Under the pieces are notes generated by a model. That model ran no database searches. It saw only the letters and a program-made list of their open reading frames with translations, and had not been told where the DNA came from. 64,000 bases of DNA, from NCBI RefSeq assembly GCF_025024155.1, contig NW_026251819.1, positions 30,587 through 94,586 of the forward strand, in the 5' to 3' direction. Source of the DNA: Gamsiella multidivaricata. Its lineage: Eukaryota; Mortierellomycota; Mortierellomycetes; Mortierellales; Mortierellaceae. Both the position numbers and the translations under genes were made by a program. Positions 9,177 to 26,700 of the stretch are shown here, piece by piece (the stretch's first letter is position 1; each line of letters starts with the position of its first letter).

Positions 9177-10778
9177 ATGTCTTTGCTTTCATCACGAGCG
9201 CATCCCTCTGAGAGTTTGCTTCTCAAGTCAAGGCGCTCTCGCTCACTCCTCACCGTGACGGGTCTCTTACAGCCACGCCCTTCCAAGAGCCCAGAGCCTC
9301 AGCCATGTACCGCTCACACATCCTTCCAAGCCGCGCTTCCTACGGAACTCTGGTGCCTCATCCTGGATATCGTCCCTACACTGGACCTTTTCAGTCTGTA
9401 CAACACCTCCAGGTACATGCGAGCGCTCACGGCTCCGCCGCTGGTGCGGGTCATGGCATCCAAATCCCTTCGACTCTACTTTTACCAAGAATATGTCCGC
9501 CGGGTTGGTATCGACTTCGTGTTTGACCATTTTGATCTAGAACGGGATCGAGTCGTGTTCCGGCCCCAGATCATGGACCATCAACACCGCTTTCGGTGCG
9601 GTTTGACACTGCAGAGTCCACAACTAGAGGAGATTGCAGTCGAGTCCATGACGAAATCGACTATAGCGACCCATCAGGTCCAGCTTTCGAGGAGTCGCTA
9701 CTACATTGTACTCGATAACAAAGCCGTACGGGAATCAGCCTCAACAGCTTCAACAGTATCTATATCTCAATCAGCATCAACGTTAGTAGCATCGAAGCCA
9801 TTCCCAACCACAGGTTCAGGAGTAAGGGCGCCTGCAACACCTTCATCAGAAACGCCAGAAGCGGTTGTATCGGAGCCGGTAGAAGGACAAAGAGGTGGAC
9901 CTCTCAAGCGAACCACCATTACTGATGAAAGAGGGTATAAAGGAAGTAACAACTTTCTGGACAAAACCTGCCCAGTCCACATCCGCAAGGATGGGACCCG
10001 AGAGATAGACGGTACCCGATACTGTTTTCTGCAGAGCTACCCTTGGTCATTACACTACCAAGTCGCCCGCGCACCCTTCAGCTCACGTTCAAGCGAGGCC
10101 GAAAACCACAGCGATAGTGGAGGCAAGCCCAAAAAACGCGAGCAGTTTTTCTTCGACATCCACGAAGAGCTCCGTGCTCAAGCCCAGCCTAGCGTGAGTG
10201 GGAGAGCGAATGGTGACGGTGACGATAACAGGAACATCTCTCCTGAAGAAGGCTATTACACCAATGTAAATATGAGCTCTTGTAAAATATCCAGGCACCC
10301 AGGCATCGCCCTTTGTGAAATCAATACTGCAACCACCAACACCTACACCAAAACCAACAGTACGGCGAACAATGGACCGCGCTACTTCCGTGTACTCCGA
10401 TTCGAATGCAGCATGAACTTTTTGGATCCCAAACGGGCAACGCGCAATATCATCGGACGCTGGCTAGAGGGCAAAGTGCATCGATGGAAGAAGGCCCTGG
10501 CCAGCAAAAAGCAACCTCAGCAGCTCAGTGGTGCAGACGCAGGGGCCCCTGAACAGACCAACCAGACTACAGCTAGGGGCAATAACAGCAGTAGGGTCAT
10601 TCACACGATCGACAGCATTCTCGGAAGTCCCAGCCTCACAATAGCTTGTAACAGCAACAGCAACGGCAGCAGCAGGCATCCAGCGCAGGACGGCAGCGCG
10701 GGGATTGATGGCATTCAGCCTGCAACTCGTGATCTCGATGGCACTGCCCATAGCCTGGTGATAGTGCAGGCGTTTTAG
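9177..10778 (+). CDS. F-box protein
   Basis: Single-exon gene of 533 aa from ATG 9177. Seen: an F-box at about residues 52-95, with LPTELWCLILDIVPTLDLF followed by LYNTSRYMRAL and PPLVR. In the family this motif binds Skp1 to recruit a target to an SCF ubiquitin ligase. The rest has no repeats I recognise (no clear LRR or WD40). It has a Ser/Thr/Ala-rich linker (about 185-235) and a conserved-looking C-terminal block near FRVLRFECSMNFLDPKRA, ending in a Ser/Gly/Asn-rich tail. The target cannot be read from sequence. The 5' flank 8871-9176 is pyrimidine-rich, as expected of a fungal promoter. Confidence 0.75.
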   Translation: MSLLSSRAHPSESLLLKSRRSRSLLTVTGLLQPRPSKSPEPQPCTAHTSFQAALPTELWCLILDIVPTLDLFSLYNTSRYMRALTAPPLVRVMASKSLRLYFYQEYVRRVGIDFVFDHFDLERDRVVFRPQIMDHQHRFRCGLTLQSPQLEEIAVESMTKSTIATHQVQLSRSRYYIVLDNKAVRESASTASTVSISQSASTLVASKPFPTTGSGVRAPATPSSETPEAVVSEPVEGQRGGPLKRTTITDERGYKGSNNFLDKTCPVHIRKDGTREIDGTRYCFLQSYPWSLHYQVARAPFSSRSSEAENHSDSGGKPKKREQFFFDIHEELRAQAQPSVSGRANGDGDDNRNISPEEGYYTNVNMSSCKISRHPGIALCEINTATTNTYTKTNSTANNGPRYFRVLRFECSMNFLDPKRATRNIIGRWLEGKVHRWKKALASKKQPQQLSGADAGAPEQTNQTTARGNNSSRVIHTIDSILGSPSLTIACNSNSNGSSRHPAQDGSAGIDGIQPATRDLDGTAHSLVIVQAF

Positions 10779-11007
10779 TTGTGGAATAAACATATCGGAC
10801 GAACTTTGCGAACCTCTGATAACATGCTCACGATGCGTATTGCTGGGCACGACTTTGTATATACACGTGGCAAACACCGCATTGTACCTCAAGTAGTATG
10901 TGTGCTCTGCACTTCCTCACTTTCTGTACAGCATCTCCTCTTCTCATCGTTGTCGACAGCACAACTCCACCCATCCTCCCCAGATCATTCCGCCAAAGCA
11001 AATTTTC

Positions 11008-14000
11008 ATGCTGTCCGTCTTCCAAACCAAATCCGCAAAACTCGAGGCCGAGAAAAAACCCGAATCTGGCCCCGAACCAGACCTTGCTGAACCCATTGGG
11101 CCTGTTGCACCTGCTCAGCCTGCAGACATCGCCATGCCAGACACCGATGCTCAGGCCGAGACTCTGCTTGCGCTGCAGGAGCATGACCTTGAGCATGAGG
11201 ACGGCATACCCCCTCCCCCTGAGCCAGTAGGTGAACGTCGACCGTGAACACACGGGCCCTGAGGCTAACCGTCCATATGGCTCTAACTCTTTTTTTTTTT
11301 CTGTCTATTTATCCAACCTCAGATTCGATGGTTCCATGCTGTGGACTCACCTTTGACAAAGCCCCATGAGCCCAGAAGGAATCTAAAAACGCCTCCTCCG
11401 CCCAGAAAGCCTGCCACAACATGGGTACCATTCAGTATCCGGGACTCCAATGCACTCGAGAGGGCCTACCAATTGACCCAACCTTCGCGCGAAGAAAGAG
11501 TTGTGTCGCAGGAGACAGCAGCAGGTGCAGAAGGTGCAGCAGTGGATCATACACATCAGGAGCAGGTTGCAAGGCTTCATGTGCCCGACCCCAATGGACC
11601 GAACGTTTCAGCGTCGTTATCATCTTCGTCTGCAGGCACGTCCATCCTCGTAAACGAGGATTATCTTTTTCAAGTGAACATTCAGAAAATGGAGATCAAG
11701 CCCGTAGGTTTGCCCTTTTGGACTATCATATGGCTTTTTCTAGATTGGGCAAACTGACCAAGGAAAGATATAATCCTGTGTGCTCATGATTAGGTTTACT
11801 GGCTGGGGCCAACGTATGAGGTCAGGCGAGCTGTGTGGTTCTTACAGCTGGACGGCAAATTCGTCCCATGCGAGGCCAATCTAACTCAGCAGATTGAATA
11901 TGGATACAAGTAAGCACTGATGGATAAACCTTTGGGCTGTCCCTCTTTGTGCCGAAACTAATCAGGTGATCATTCATGTAGCAAACATCGGCCCTGGATT
12001 GCTCCTCCTCCAACACTGGATGCATCGGGGAAGGAAGTGGTCGAAGTCAGACCCGAGAAAAGTTGGGCGCTTCTTGGCAAATACATCTCACAATACGTCG
12101 TCTTTACTGACGCCCACCATGCATGGTTACTGAGGTACATCGATGACGGTATCGCTGTCATACGTAGGCTAAGCAAGAACTGGTCGAAACCGGCCTCTAA
12201 CACCCTTTTTATTATTATTACTACTATTTGGAATAGCGATGATCTGAAAAGTAAATTTGCAAAGACAATATTCACCAAAGTATCTCTGACCGCGACACTA
12301 GGAGGGGCGCATCTAATTCGAGGTTACGATGAGGTCGAAAAGTTTGTCTCCAAGAAGGCGTCCGAGGATGCGGCCCAGAAAAAGAAGGATGGTACCGACA
12401 CAAAGAAGAAGGAAACTTCAGAGATCCAGAAGAAAAGAGAAGCCGCACAGTCGCTGCAGCAAAAGACTAAGCGATTGACAGAGGAAGAGAAGGATACCAT
12501 CCAGGAGTCTCACGAGATTGACGACTACTCAAATGAGGAAGAGAACGAGGAGCGGACGATCGACCACCTAGTGCTGGTGATCCACGGCGTCGGACAAAAG
12601 CTGGGCGATAGGATGGAGGCCATCAATTTTATCCACGATGTCAATGTCATGCGACGGACTATGAAGGAGACTGCGGCGACTTTTGTTCAGCAGTCGCCGG
12701 GAAATGCGACGCCCAAGGACCAGGCTGGTGGTGCGGAAAAGGACAAGGAGGCGACGTCAAAGATGGGAGGTTCAACTGCGTCCAAAAATCCATATGCAGT
12801 ACCGTCCGGATCAGGAGTCCAGGTTTTACCTGTCGAGTGGAGAAGACAGATTACATTCGGCATGGCAAACGAGGATGAGGAACTTCAACGGGATCTGAGC
12901 ACACCAGAGGCCGAGGAGGGCTGCCCAACTATGGAGGACATTATGCTGGACGGCGTGCCTACTATTCGTATGCTTGTTTCGGATGTCCTGATGGATGGTA
13001 GGTTGTACTTGTATGAAGCTGCTCCTTTTGCTTTTGCTGAGTATACTCGATGTTACTAACGACTCTGCTGATATGTACACTTGTAGTGCTCCTTTACATG
13101 ACGCCCAGCTATAAGCGCAAAATGATGGAGGTTGTCACGAACGAGCTGAACAGGGTCTACAGAAGTTTCGTTCATCACAACCCAGACTTCTTGCGCAGAG
13201 GTGGCAAGGTCTCAATTCTAGGCCATTCGCTTGGATCACTACTCGCGCTCGACATCCTGAACCATCAACCCTTCAGCCCAATGCAATATCAGCCCATTCC
13301 TTCATCGCCAGTGTACGAAAAGTTCATCTCGTTCGACCAGGGGATGTACAATCCAGTGTCCCTGGACTTTCCGGTGACCAATTTTTTCGCTCTCGGCAGC
13401 CCTATTGGTCTGTTCTTGCTGCTCAAGGGATGCAAATTAGGTGCTAGGCTCTCGGACGCGAGCACCACAGGTGAGTCGACACTGGCGCCTTGTTTCCGAC
13501 CAGCGGTTGAAAATCTATACAACATCTTTCACCGCTCAGATCCAGTAGCACATCGTGTGGAGCCGTTGATCTCGCGATCATTTGGATCAAAGACTCGACC
13601 AGCGCTTATTCCGTATCACAAGGGCGGTCTCAAAGGTCTTCATATCGGTATTCAGGATTTCAGCAACGACCTTGCGAATCGAGCCAACACCATGATTGAG
13701 TCAGTCAAAATGGGGATCACCACCTCAATGTTCACCCGTGCACTCGGATTCCGGACCAACCCTATGTCAAACGCAGCAGTGATCCATAGCGTCAAAGTAC
13801 AGGAAGCTGGAGGTGCGTCCGGCTTGGCGAGCGAGACGGAGATGAGCACGATTATTGATGGATCGGAACTTGTGGACGGAGCGCTCTCGCAGGCCAATGG
13901 ATCGACGACGCCTAGAGTAACACCGGAGATGAATAGCATGATCAGCAAGGCCAAGGTCAAAGCCCTGAACAAGACTGGACGAGTGGACTGGTGTCTACAG

Positions 14001-14217
14001 GAGGGGGTGTTCGAAAACGCCTATCTCTCGGCCCTCTCAGGTATGGATAGTGCCCAATTCTTCCTACGGCATGATATGGTACGATGTTATATATGAGTGA
14101 ACATGATCTTGTTAACGCGCGTATGTTGCCTACGGTTTAGTTCATATGCAGTATTGGTCCGACAGCGATGTCGCAGCCTTTATAATCCGCCAGACCTACG
14201 ACATGGACTCTAAATAG
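11008..14217 (+). CDS. DDHD-domain phospholipase A1 (PA-PLA1 family)
   Basis: Exons 11008..11226, 11323..11703, 11794..11909, 11982..12134, 12237..12997, 13087..14078, 14152..14217; 895 aa. The family hydrolyses phosphatidic acid and related phospholipids at ER/Golgi or mitochondrial membranes. Seen: N-terminal region with IRWFHAVD and WVPFS..DS.ALE.AYQ, then YWLGP.YEVRRAVWF, typical of the fungal branch. A long charged K/E-rich insert runs at about residues 310-390, followed by HLVLVIHGVGQKLGDR. The lipase motif GHSLGS has its Ser at about residue 591. The DDHD domain has FFALGSPIGLFL and NIFHRSDPVAHRVEPL and ends YWSDSDVAAFII. The long exon 5 reads openly across the 12135-12236 intron, but removing it restores the LLSDDLKSKFAKTIF match. 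All catalytic features seem intact. Confidence 0.92.
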
Positions 14218-14387
14218 ACCTCAGTTGAATAAAGACCCTTCACCGAAAAAAAATTAAAAAAAAGTGCTGTGCAAGTCTTGCTGTGCGAAGCCACATGTGG
14301 ATGTCAAGGTAATGGCAGGCTCTTTAAATCTCTTTCAAGCCTTCGCCATCACCACATCTGAACATCTGATCCTTCATCTCAAACAAC

Positions 14388-15641
14388 ATGGCCACTGCTG
14401 TCAGTAAACCCCCCTGCGTGGTCTGCAAAACACCCTCAATAACCCGGTGCTCGCGTTGCAAGGTGGTGCACTATTGTTCCGAAACCTGCCAGCGCAGGGA
14501 CTGGCCCACCCATAAGATCGCCTGCACCCCCTCTACCTCCTCTACAGCGACCCCCACTACCAAAGCGACACCGCCAACCTCTTCTTCCTCGCCTCCCTCT
14601 TCCTCAACAGCAACAGAAAACAAGCAGACATCATCAACGCCGACACTTCCAGACCCCAGCAAAGTCTTAAACGCTCATCCAATAGAATCCAAGACGTCGC
14701 CCACTTCGATTCGCAAGACCAGTCCGCAGGCATCGTCCACGACACTCAAGTTCGAGTACCAGCCCTCGCCGGATGGCGTAGATGAGAACTTGGTCTTGTT
14801 TTTCCATGGGCTGGGTGATAAGATTAAGCCGAATTTTGTCAAGCTGGCACAGAATATGCAGTTGCCCCAGACAGCGACGTGCTGTGTCCAGGCACCGACC
14901 CCAGTGCCGTATCTGGAGCAAGAGGGGTGGCAGTGGTACCCGTCCTTTAACAACTTGAACGGGGAGTGTAAGTGACACTAGCAGCAGCAATAGCCTCTTT
15001 TTTTTTGTACTTCATATTAATACGCCTTGTATCTCCATAGTACTTGGCCCCGACAGCCCCGAGAGAATGTTGCAAGTCAAGCAGCTGGTGCGCCCAGAGC
15101 TTATAAAGCTGATTCGTCACTGCATCGATCACTGCGGGTTTGAGTCACGCAAGATTTCGTTGTTTGGGTTCTCACAGGGAGGGGAGATTGCGCTGGACTT
15201 GGCGGCGTTTGGAGGACTGAACCTGCGGGCGGTGATCAGCGTGGCAGGGTATTTAATGGAGGAGGCGCAAAATGACGAGCCGGCGGTGAAGCCGTCGAAC
15301 ACGCAGGTGCTGGTGATGCAGGGGGACAAAGATGATCTACGGACGATTCAGGAGGCGAAGGCGCGGTTCAAGTATTTGCAGAAGACGTTTGGAAAGGCGA
15401 ACGTAGAGCAGCAGATCGTAGAAGGAATGGGCCATGGTATGCCGGCCAGCGAGGTAAGGGATACAAAGGGACGGGTCGTTTTGCTATTATGAAGGACCTG
15501 CGCAGCCGATATGAAATTTGACTTTTCCTTATAATATTCCCATAGTCTGGTTGGCGGCCGTTGATGGAGTTCTTTGCAAGGGTCCTGGATCATCGTTCCA
15601 CGACTATGGAGGGCATGTCAAACGTATATGAAATCAAGTAA
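14388..15641 (+). CDS. MYND zinc finger fused to acyl-protein-thioesterase-like hydrolase
   Basis: Exons 14388..14967, 15041..15453, 15546..15641; 362 aa. Two modules in one frame. Residues 10-46 form a complete MYND finger (C10, C13, C21, C24, C30, C34, H42, C46), usually a protein-protein interaction module. A Ser/Thr/Pro linker follows (about 48-120). From about residue 125 comes an alpha/beta-hydrolase of the phospholipase/carboxylesterase (APT1/lysophospholipase) type: oxyanion strand FFHGLGD, nucleophile elbow GFSQGG with Ser238, acid VMQGDKDD, and catalytic His in EGMGHGM. The triad looks complete. APT enzymes remove palmitate from proteins. The linker and both modules lie in exon 1, so the fusion is not a splice-joining guess. 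Substrate unknown. Confidence 0.85.
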
Positions 15642-16177
15642 GCATACGGAAGGCTGAGTGCGCTCTTCGTGTATAGCTACTGCTGCCGAGGGAAAGAGAA
15701 GAGGTAGAGACTACAGTGCGTGTGTATCCTACGTCGAAGACAAACAAACAAACAAAAAAGCATTGTATCGTACATGTCTTGGCAGATCGAAAGAACAAAA
15801 AGCCTAGGAGGATGTATTTTTCTTGAGAGAATGGAGGAGAGGCATTAGCCGTTGAAGCGTTTGCCGACCGAAGGGTCGTCATGCCCAAGGATGGCTAGCT
15901 GGACCGACCAGTGTAGTCGTGAAATGCATTCCTGTACGCGTCGAGTCCATAACCAAATTTTCTCTACGCGAGATGGTGACACGCGAGCACGACACGCGTC
16001 TTAATAACAAGTCACCTCCAATGACGCGTCTGGGTTTACGCAAGGCAAGTCTGCGATGCAGTCATAAGCAATTGCTAGTCTAGCATCACTCTTGCCTACA
16101 ACAGCGGACAAAGGATCGAAACCCTGGAACCACGAACGAGGAATCAACAAAAAAGCGCACGACACAGACAAGCAGCA
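15642..16177. other. Intergenic, 3' and 5' flanks
   Basis: No gene seen. It contains the 3' end of the MYND-hydrolase gene and the upstream region of the next gene, with several ACGCGT-like words (about 15935-16025) that could bind MBF-type factors; this is only a word match. Confidence 0.3.
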
Positions 16178-17176
16178 ATGGCCAATCAGTCTACAGCATC
16201 AACCATCGGATCGATCCCAAAGTTTGAGTCTACACTTGTGATTGCATTCCCAGACGTACTTTTGGCAGGACCCAAGATCTTGCTCAGTGCTGCCGATGCA
16301 CACACCAATGGCACGTCGATTCCAACATGGTCCCATTATTGCTCAAGGTCATCAAAAAACAGTAACGCCGGAAGCAACAGCCGATCAAATTTCGCGGCCA
16401 CGAATAAGATCCAGCATTCCACAGCAGCAGTTGACGCGAACCAACAGAGGATGAGCCTATTGACCATCGTTGTAGCACCACCAACTATGGAACAGGCGTC
16501 CTATCTGTGCGAGGCTATTGTCAACCAGGCACAAACCTCAGGTACAGAGAAGATCATCCTGGTTGCCGCGTCAAATTTCGCAACAAAGGAGCAGCGGACA
16601 CATGTGGTGCAAATTCATCATGGTATGCTCTATACACTAGTTCTGCATGATAAAGAAGAGTCGGAAACGGAATGAAAGGGGCCAGGGCCTCAGTATTGAC
16701 GTTTGTATGTTTGGATAACCTATGAAAATGTATTAGATGGAGCGGTCGAGTTCCCAGCAGTACCGAGGGATGTGGCATTGGGAGATCATATCCTGAACAC
16801 GTTCTTGACCCTGCTGACGTTTGCTGGCGTTCCTACAACGGCATTGGTGCATCCTGCCAAGAAGGGGACAGGTCTCAAGGAATCCCAGGTAAGGGAATAA
16901 AATGGGCACCGGTATTTGACTAGGACATTACTCAGACTGATGCTAATACGTTTTTGTATTTTTATTATTATTATATTAATTTTATTTTTTTTGCCCCATT
17001 TGGCTACGCACAAAAACCATCGTCAATACTAGACTGTCCTCGAGAACTTGACTACATCGCTGGCATTAGTGATTGGAGATAAGAACTCGGCTGTATTTTC
17101 GGCAGAGAGAGCCATTCAGTATAGCGTGCTAAGGAGCGAGGACGACGGCAGTGTCGAGAGTATGATGTATCTGTAG
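16178..17176 (+). CDS. Proteasome assembly chaperone 1-like protein
   Basis: Exons 16178..16622, 16737..16888, 17033..17176; 246 aa. The N-terminal strand ESTLVIAFPDVLLAG, the middle strand TEKIILVAASNF and the helix ALGDHILNTFLTLLTFAGVPTTALVHPA follow the layout of PAC1/PSMG1, whose family helps assemble the 20S proteasome alpha ring. Motif-level identity is weak, so the name is tentative. A Ser/Asn-rich insert lies at about residues 50-95. Exon phases agree (1, 0), and the last exon ends SVESMMYL. Alternatively this is an unrelated alpha/beta protein of unknown function. Profile-profile comparison would settle it. Confidence 0.45.
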
Positions 17177-17572
17177 GGGAGCTGGAGATGGGGCATGATA
17201 TAAAATAAAATCTCATTTTGGTTGGCACCTACCCCTCGATGGAGTCCTTGGATAGCCATGGACAGGGCTGCAGCTGCAGGATAGATAGAGCCTGCCCCTC
17301 AAAAAGGGCAAGTCTTGGAGTCGCTGAGACGCATTTTTACATCTCGCATTTCCCGATCAGAGCGGGTTACATGGTTTGGTAGTAGCGGACTTCATTGTTG
17401 CGTGCTTGATTTCTCTTACTGCATATGGCTGTGTGTTGTCGCCATAAAACAGATTCGCAATCACAACCCTCTCTCTTTCTCTCTCTGTTCATCCTGCCTC
17501 TCATCGCTCTCACGATCGCCTTTTTTTTTTTTTTTGTCGCCCACTCGCTTCGCACTTCTCCTCCGCCTCAGC

Positions 17573-17603
<31 letters not shown>
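17573..17603 (+). repeat. (GACA)n microsatellite
   Basis: About eight GACA units just upstream of the chosen start of the SPT23-like gene. A (CTC)n run lies inside the coding region at about 17671-17707 and encodes poly-Ser. Confidence 0.85.
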
Positions 17604-17613
17604 GCCCAATCCG

Positions 17614-22800
<5,187 letters not shown>

Positions 22801-23713
22801 ACGTAGACGAAGTGCAAAGATCATGTTTGGTTTCTCTTCTGTATCCTCATTTTTCAGTTCTGTTTGTATTATTAAGATATTACATTTAATAGATCCATAC
22901 GTTAAACAACGCTGAAAAGACGAGACGAATTACTTACCGCCAAAAAATGGGCTAGCGGACTGTAGTGTGTACCGTGGTGTGTTTGCTATTTGCAGAATAC
23001 GACTTTGTTGCGGTAATTCGTGCCAGTGCGACATGGATCGACAAGCAAACAGTGGGCGCTGGAATCGAAACCGTGGCCAAGACTCTAGAGCTGACTCTTC
23101 CCGTACAGTCCACGCCCACTGCTGATCCATCCAAGGTGTGATCAACACTGTCCTTAACCTGGACCAAGCAAAGAATGGATGCTGCATAGGACTTGCAAGG
23201 CTATGTCAGAAAGCTCTTGAGAGGTTCTGAGGAGGAGGAGAGGGAAGGAGAGTAGTACTTCCTTCGTCTTTTACCATCATTCGGTCCCTTGGATGGATTC
23301 ATTAGGCAAGACATACGAGATTTTCTTTGAAGACGTTTGCTGCTCGAAATTTTGATAGGAAAATGAGGCAAGTCGCATCGGCTGCCTGCGCATAATGCCG
23401 ACTAGAATTTTATGTCCTCGCCCCGAGTTTTCGTCCTGTTTGGATTGCTAGGCTATAGTGCACTTGAGAATTCAGGTAGGCGATGGACTGATGGTCATGT
23501 TTGGTGGCAAAGAGCACAGCAAACGCACGCGTCCTGGAACATGGTTTGAAGGTCGTGTTGAACAGCACGGCACATGACAAATCTTCCTATCCCAGTTGCA
23601 TGTTTAAATAGAACAATGAAGGTTTTATGCTAACATGTTTTGTGAAAGGAAATGCGATTAAGAGTTCTAGCGTTACAGTTATCTTTCCCTTGATGGGCAG
23701 CTGACCGGTATGT
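22801..23713. other. Intergenic between convergent genes
   Basis: 913 bp between the 3' ends of the SPT23-like gene and importin. It contains AT-rich probable 3' untranslated sequence (near 22850-22910). I see no gene in it. Confidence 0.5.
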
Positions 23714-26700
23714 CTACTGAAGATAGGCGCTAAGGGGAGAGGCGCCAATGGCCAATGCCGGGAACTGTGAGTTGAGGGCCTTAATGATCTCGATCATCTC
23801 TTGGCGAGTGTGGGGCTTGAGCTCATCCTCCTTTGATAAGACCTCGGCAAAGATCGACAGCAGCTGATTCAGGTTGTTGAAGACCCAGGTGTTCTGGGAC
23901 TGGATCAACGAGAACAGCAGCTTGTACACGGGCTCGTTTTCCTCATAATCACGCTTCAAGGGCAGAGCCTGGACAAAGACTGGCAGGATTTGCTCGATAG
24001 GCACAGCGTTGGGGTGCTTCATGATCATGCGCGCCACAGCACCACAGGCATTGTCCGTGACATTGTCCAAGTTCTGGCCTTGGAACAAGGGGTATAAGGC
24101 CGCCAGAAGAGTGGGATATTCAGACGAGATGTCGAGGTTGGTGTTCTGACAGAGGGCTCCAATTGTGTAGGCGGCGTTGCTGCGGACCTCGGCCTCCTCG
24201 TCCGAAAGACCCTTGACAGCAATTGGGAAGATCACTTCCGTAAATTCAGTCACACCGCTCAGCATGCCGGCGGCGATCTCACCCAGGCATCCGATCGCCA
24301 TCGAGCGCTCGCTCGTGGGCTTGGACTTTTTGTAATACTTGGCAATGTGGGGAATAAAGACCTTGGCATAAGGGACAAAGCTCTCGCCCAAGGCTGCTGC
24401 CAAGGCGCCCACCAAATCCGAGGCAGATGAGATCAACAGTGCATCAAACTCGGCCTGTTCGTCTTCATCCAACAGGCCCTCATCATCGGCAAGTTCCTGC
24501 TGGCAGTAGGCTTTCTTCTCAAAGATCAGGTTCAAGTGCTCGGCAATAGCAGTGATATCTATGAACAATCGCAATTAAAAACTTCCAGTTAATAACAATT
24601 AAACAGTATCCAAACGTTGGGTAGATCAAACCTCTGTAGGACTTACGATCGGCAATAATGCCAGGGCCACAAAGCTTGACAGTTTCGACCATCTCCTGAC
24701 AGACCTGAACAACGACCATTCTATGTCGTGGTAGAAGGTAGTACGAGTGACCCCAATATGTTAGCGTTCATCGTCTCAAATATACAGAATATCCTGGTAA
24801 ACTGCTGAGAGAGCACTGTGTTTTTGTTCAGTTTCAATCGATACATCTCATGACTAAATCGAATTGAGCTGGATTTAAAGTAACTGTGCTGAGATCATCA
24901 TTGAAATCCCCCTCCCCCTCCGGTCCATGCTCCATCATTATTTGTAAGAAATGGATTAGTCGAACTTACTTGTCATCTTCATCCTCCCAGATAGAAAGGA
25001 TGGCTGGCATCACCAAAGAGTTGAGCTGGGCAACATTGTCATGAAGGGGGATAGCAACAGGAAGACCAGCCTTCCACTCCTCGCAGTTCGACAATTTGTA
25101 GAAGGTGCGCAAGAAGTTAAACAAGGCGCCACAGGAAGCCTTGCGGACACCGTCAGACATGTGCGTAGTCAAGTCGATCAACTCCTTGACACTCGACTCG
25201 ACATAGGGCAAGAATGCGGACCGAGTGTGTTGGAAGAACTCCCCGATGGTGTCAGCAGCAACCTCTTTCTCATCAGCAACAGCCGAGCGGAAGACGTAGT
25301 TCAGATCCTCCGAGGTATCCTCTCCATCATCGTCGACGGCGCCATTGTCATTGTCGAAGCGGGTGGTATTCTCGTCCAATTGGCACGAAGCGATCAATTG
25401 AGGAACAATGCCGGCCAAGTAAGGCGAAAATTCGTCTTCAAAGACCTGGGCAATTCCAGCAAAGAAGTAGTAACCGCACTCACGGAGGCGGGTGTTGTCC
25501 AAAAGTAATCCTTCCATAGCCAAGTTCATGAGGTCGTTCAAGTGGGGCTATAATGAACCAAATATGAGCATAGTAGGTTAGTATCGTGCACAGAGTATCC
25601 AGGATGGGATGATCCGAACTACAGATCAAATGCTTTGCATACTTACTCGGAAAGCATCCTTGCCAACAGCAGCAGCAATGGCGCCGAGGGCATCAGTAGA
25701 GACAGCACGGAGCATGAGCTCGTCTTCGTTGGAGTGAAGGGTCATCAAGTGCTGGAGACGCTTCATGACTTCGGGAAAGTAAGGCGTGAACTCGGAGCCA
25801 GAGGCATGAGCGGCACTACCGATGGCAGCAACAACAATGGCGCGAGTCTCGCCCTGAGCGTGATCGAGCATGTGCAGCAACTTTTCCATCAGGACAGGGA
25901 GGTACTGGAGGATGTTCTCGCCCAAGCCCTCCAAGATGGCGTCTAAGGCATTGCAGGCCTGCTTGGTGATCTCGGGAGTAGGTTCATTCATGAGATTGAA
26001 GACCAAGGGCAAAAGAGTGGCGTGGTTCTCGGCGACCTCCTGATCAAATTCCTCAGCGAACGAGCTCAGAGCCATACAGGCAGCACGGCGCACATTGGCC
26101 TCGGGATCCTGGAGGCCAGCGCAAACAACCAAGAGAAGATCATTGAACTTGGGGCGGATGAAATCGACAGAGCCTTCGACCAGGACAGCCAAGGTGACCA
26201 TTGCGGCCTTGCGATACAAGGGATCCGCATTGGCCATGTAGGCGAGAATGCCCTCCATGGCGACGGGGAAAACCTGCTGAGGAGGAAGGTTTGTGGCAAG
26301 AGTGTTGATGACCTTAAAGGCGAGACGAGCAGGCGAGTCCTCGTCCGAATCCTCTGGCTCCTCTTCGGCAGCAATGGGCATCAAGGCTTGGATCATAGGA
26401 GTAACCAGCTTAAGGCGCTGGATCTTAGTCTTCTTGTAGGCAATGGCCCACATGAGGAAGGAGAGACTCTGGACACGCATGACGGGCTCATAGGTCTTAT
26501 TGGCACCAACGTTCAGGAAGAACTGGATCAAGTTCTGGATGTGCTTAGAGAGAATAGGGACCTCGAGCAATAAAAGCGTATCAAAAACGTCGAAGCACTT
26601 GGCAGCAGACTCCTCGTCGCTGTCGTTGAGGCACTGTTGGAGAACGTTGACCATATGGGGAACGAGCTCAGAGAACATGGCGATTTCGTCCTTCTGGTCC

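Noticed and set aside
8764..9258. 164-codon plus-strand frame before the F-box gene
   Set aside because: Overlaps the pyrimidine-rich promoter and the start of the F-box gene; no domain and poor start context.
12135..12236. Open reading through the DDHD gene here, suggesting no intron
   Set aside because: GT..AG borders are present, and removal restores the family sequence on both sides, so it is an intron that happens to be stop-free.
26022..26573. 183-codon plus-strand frame
   Set aside because: Opposite strand of Kap123 exon 4, whose HEAT-repeat coding is clear.
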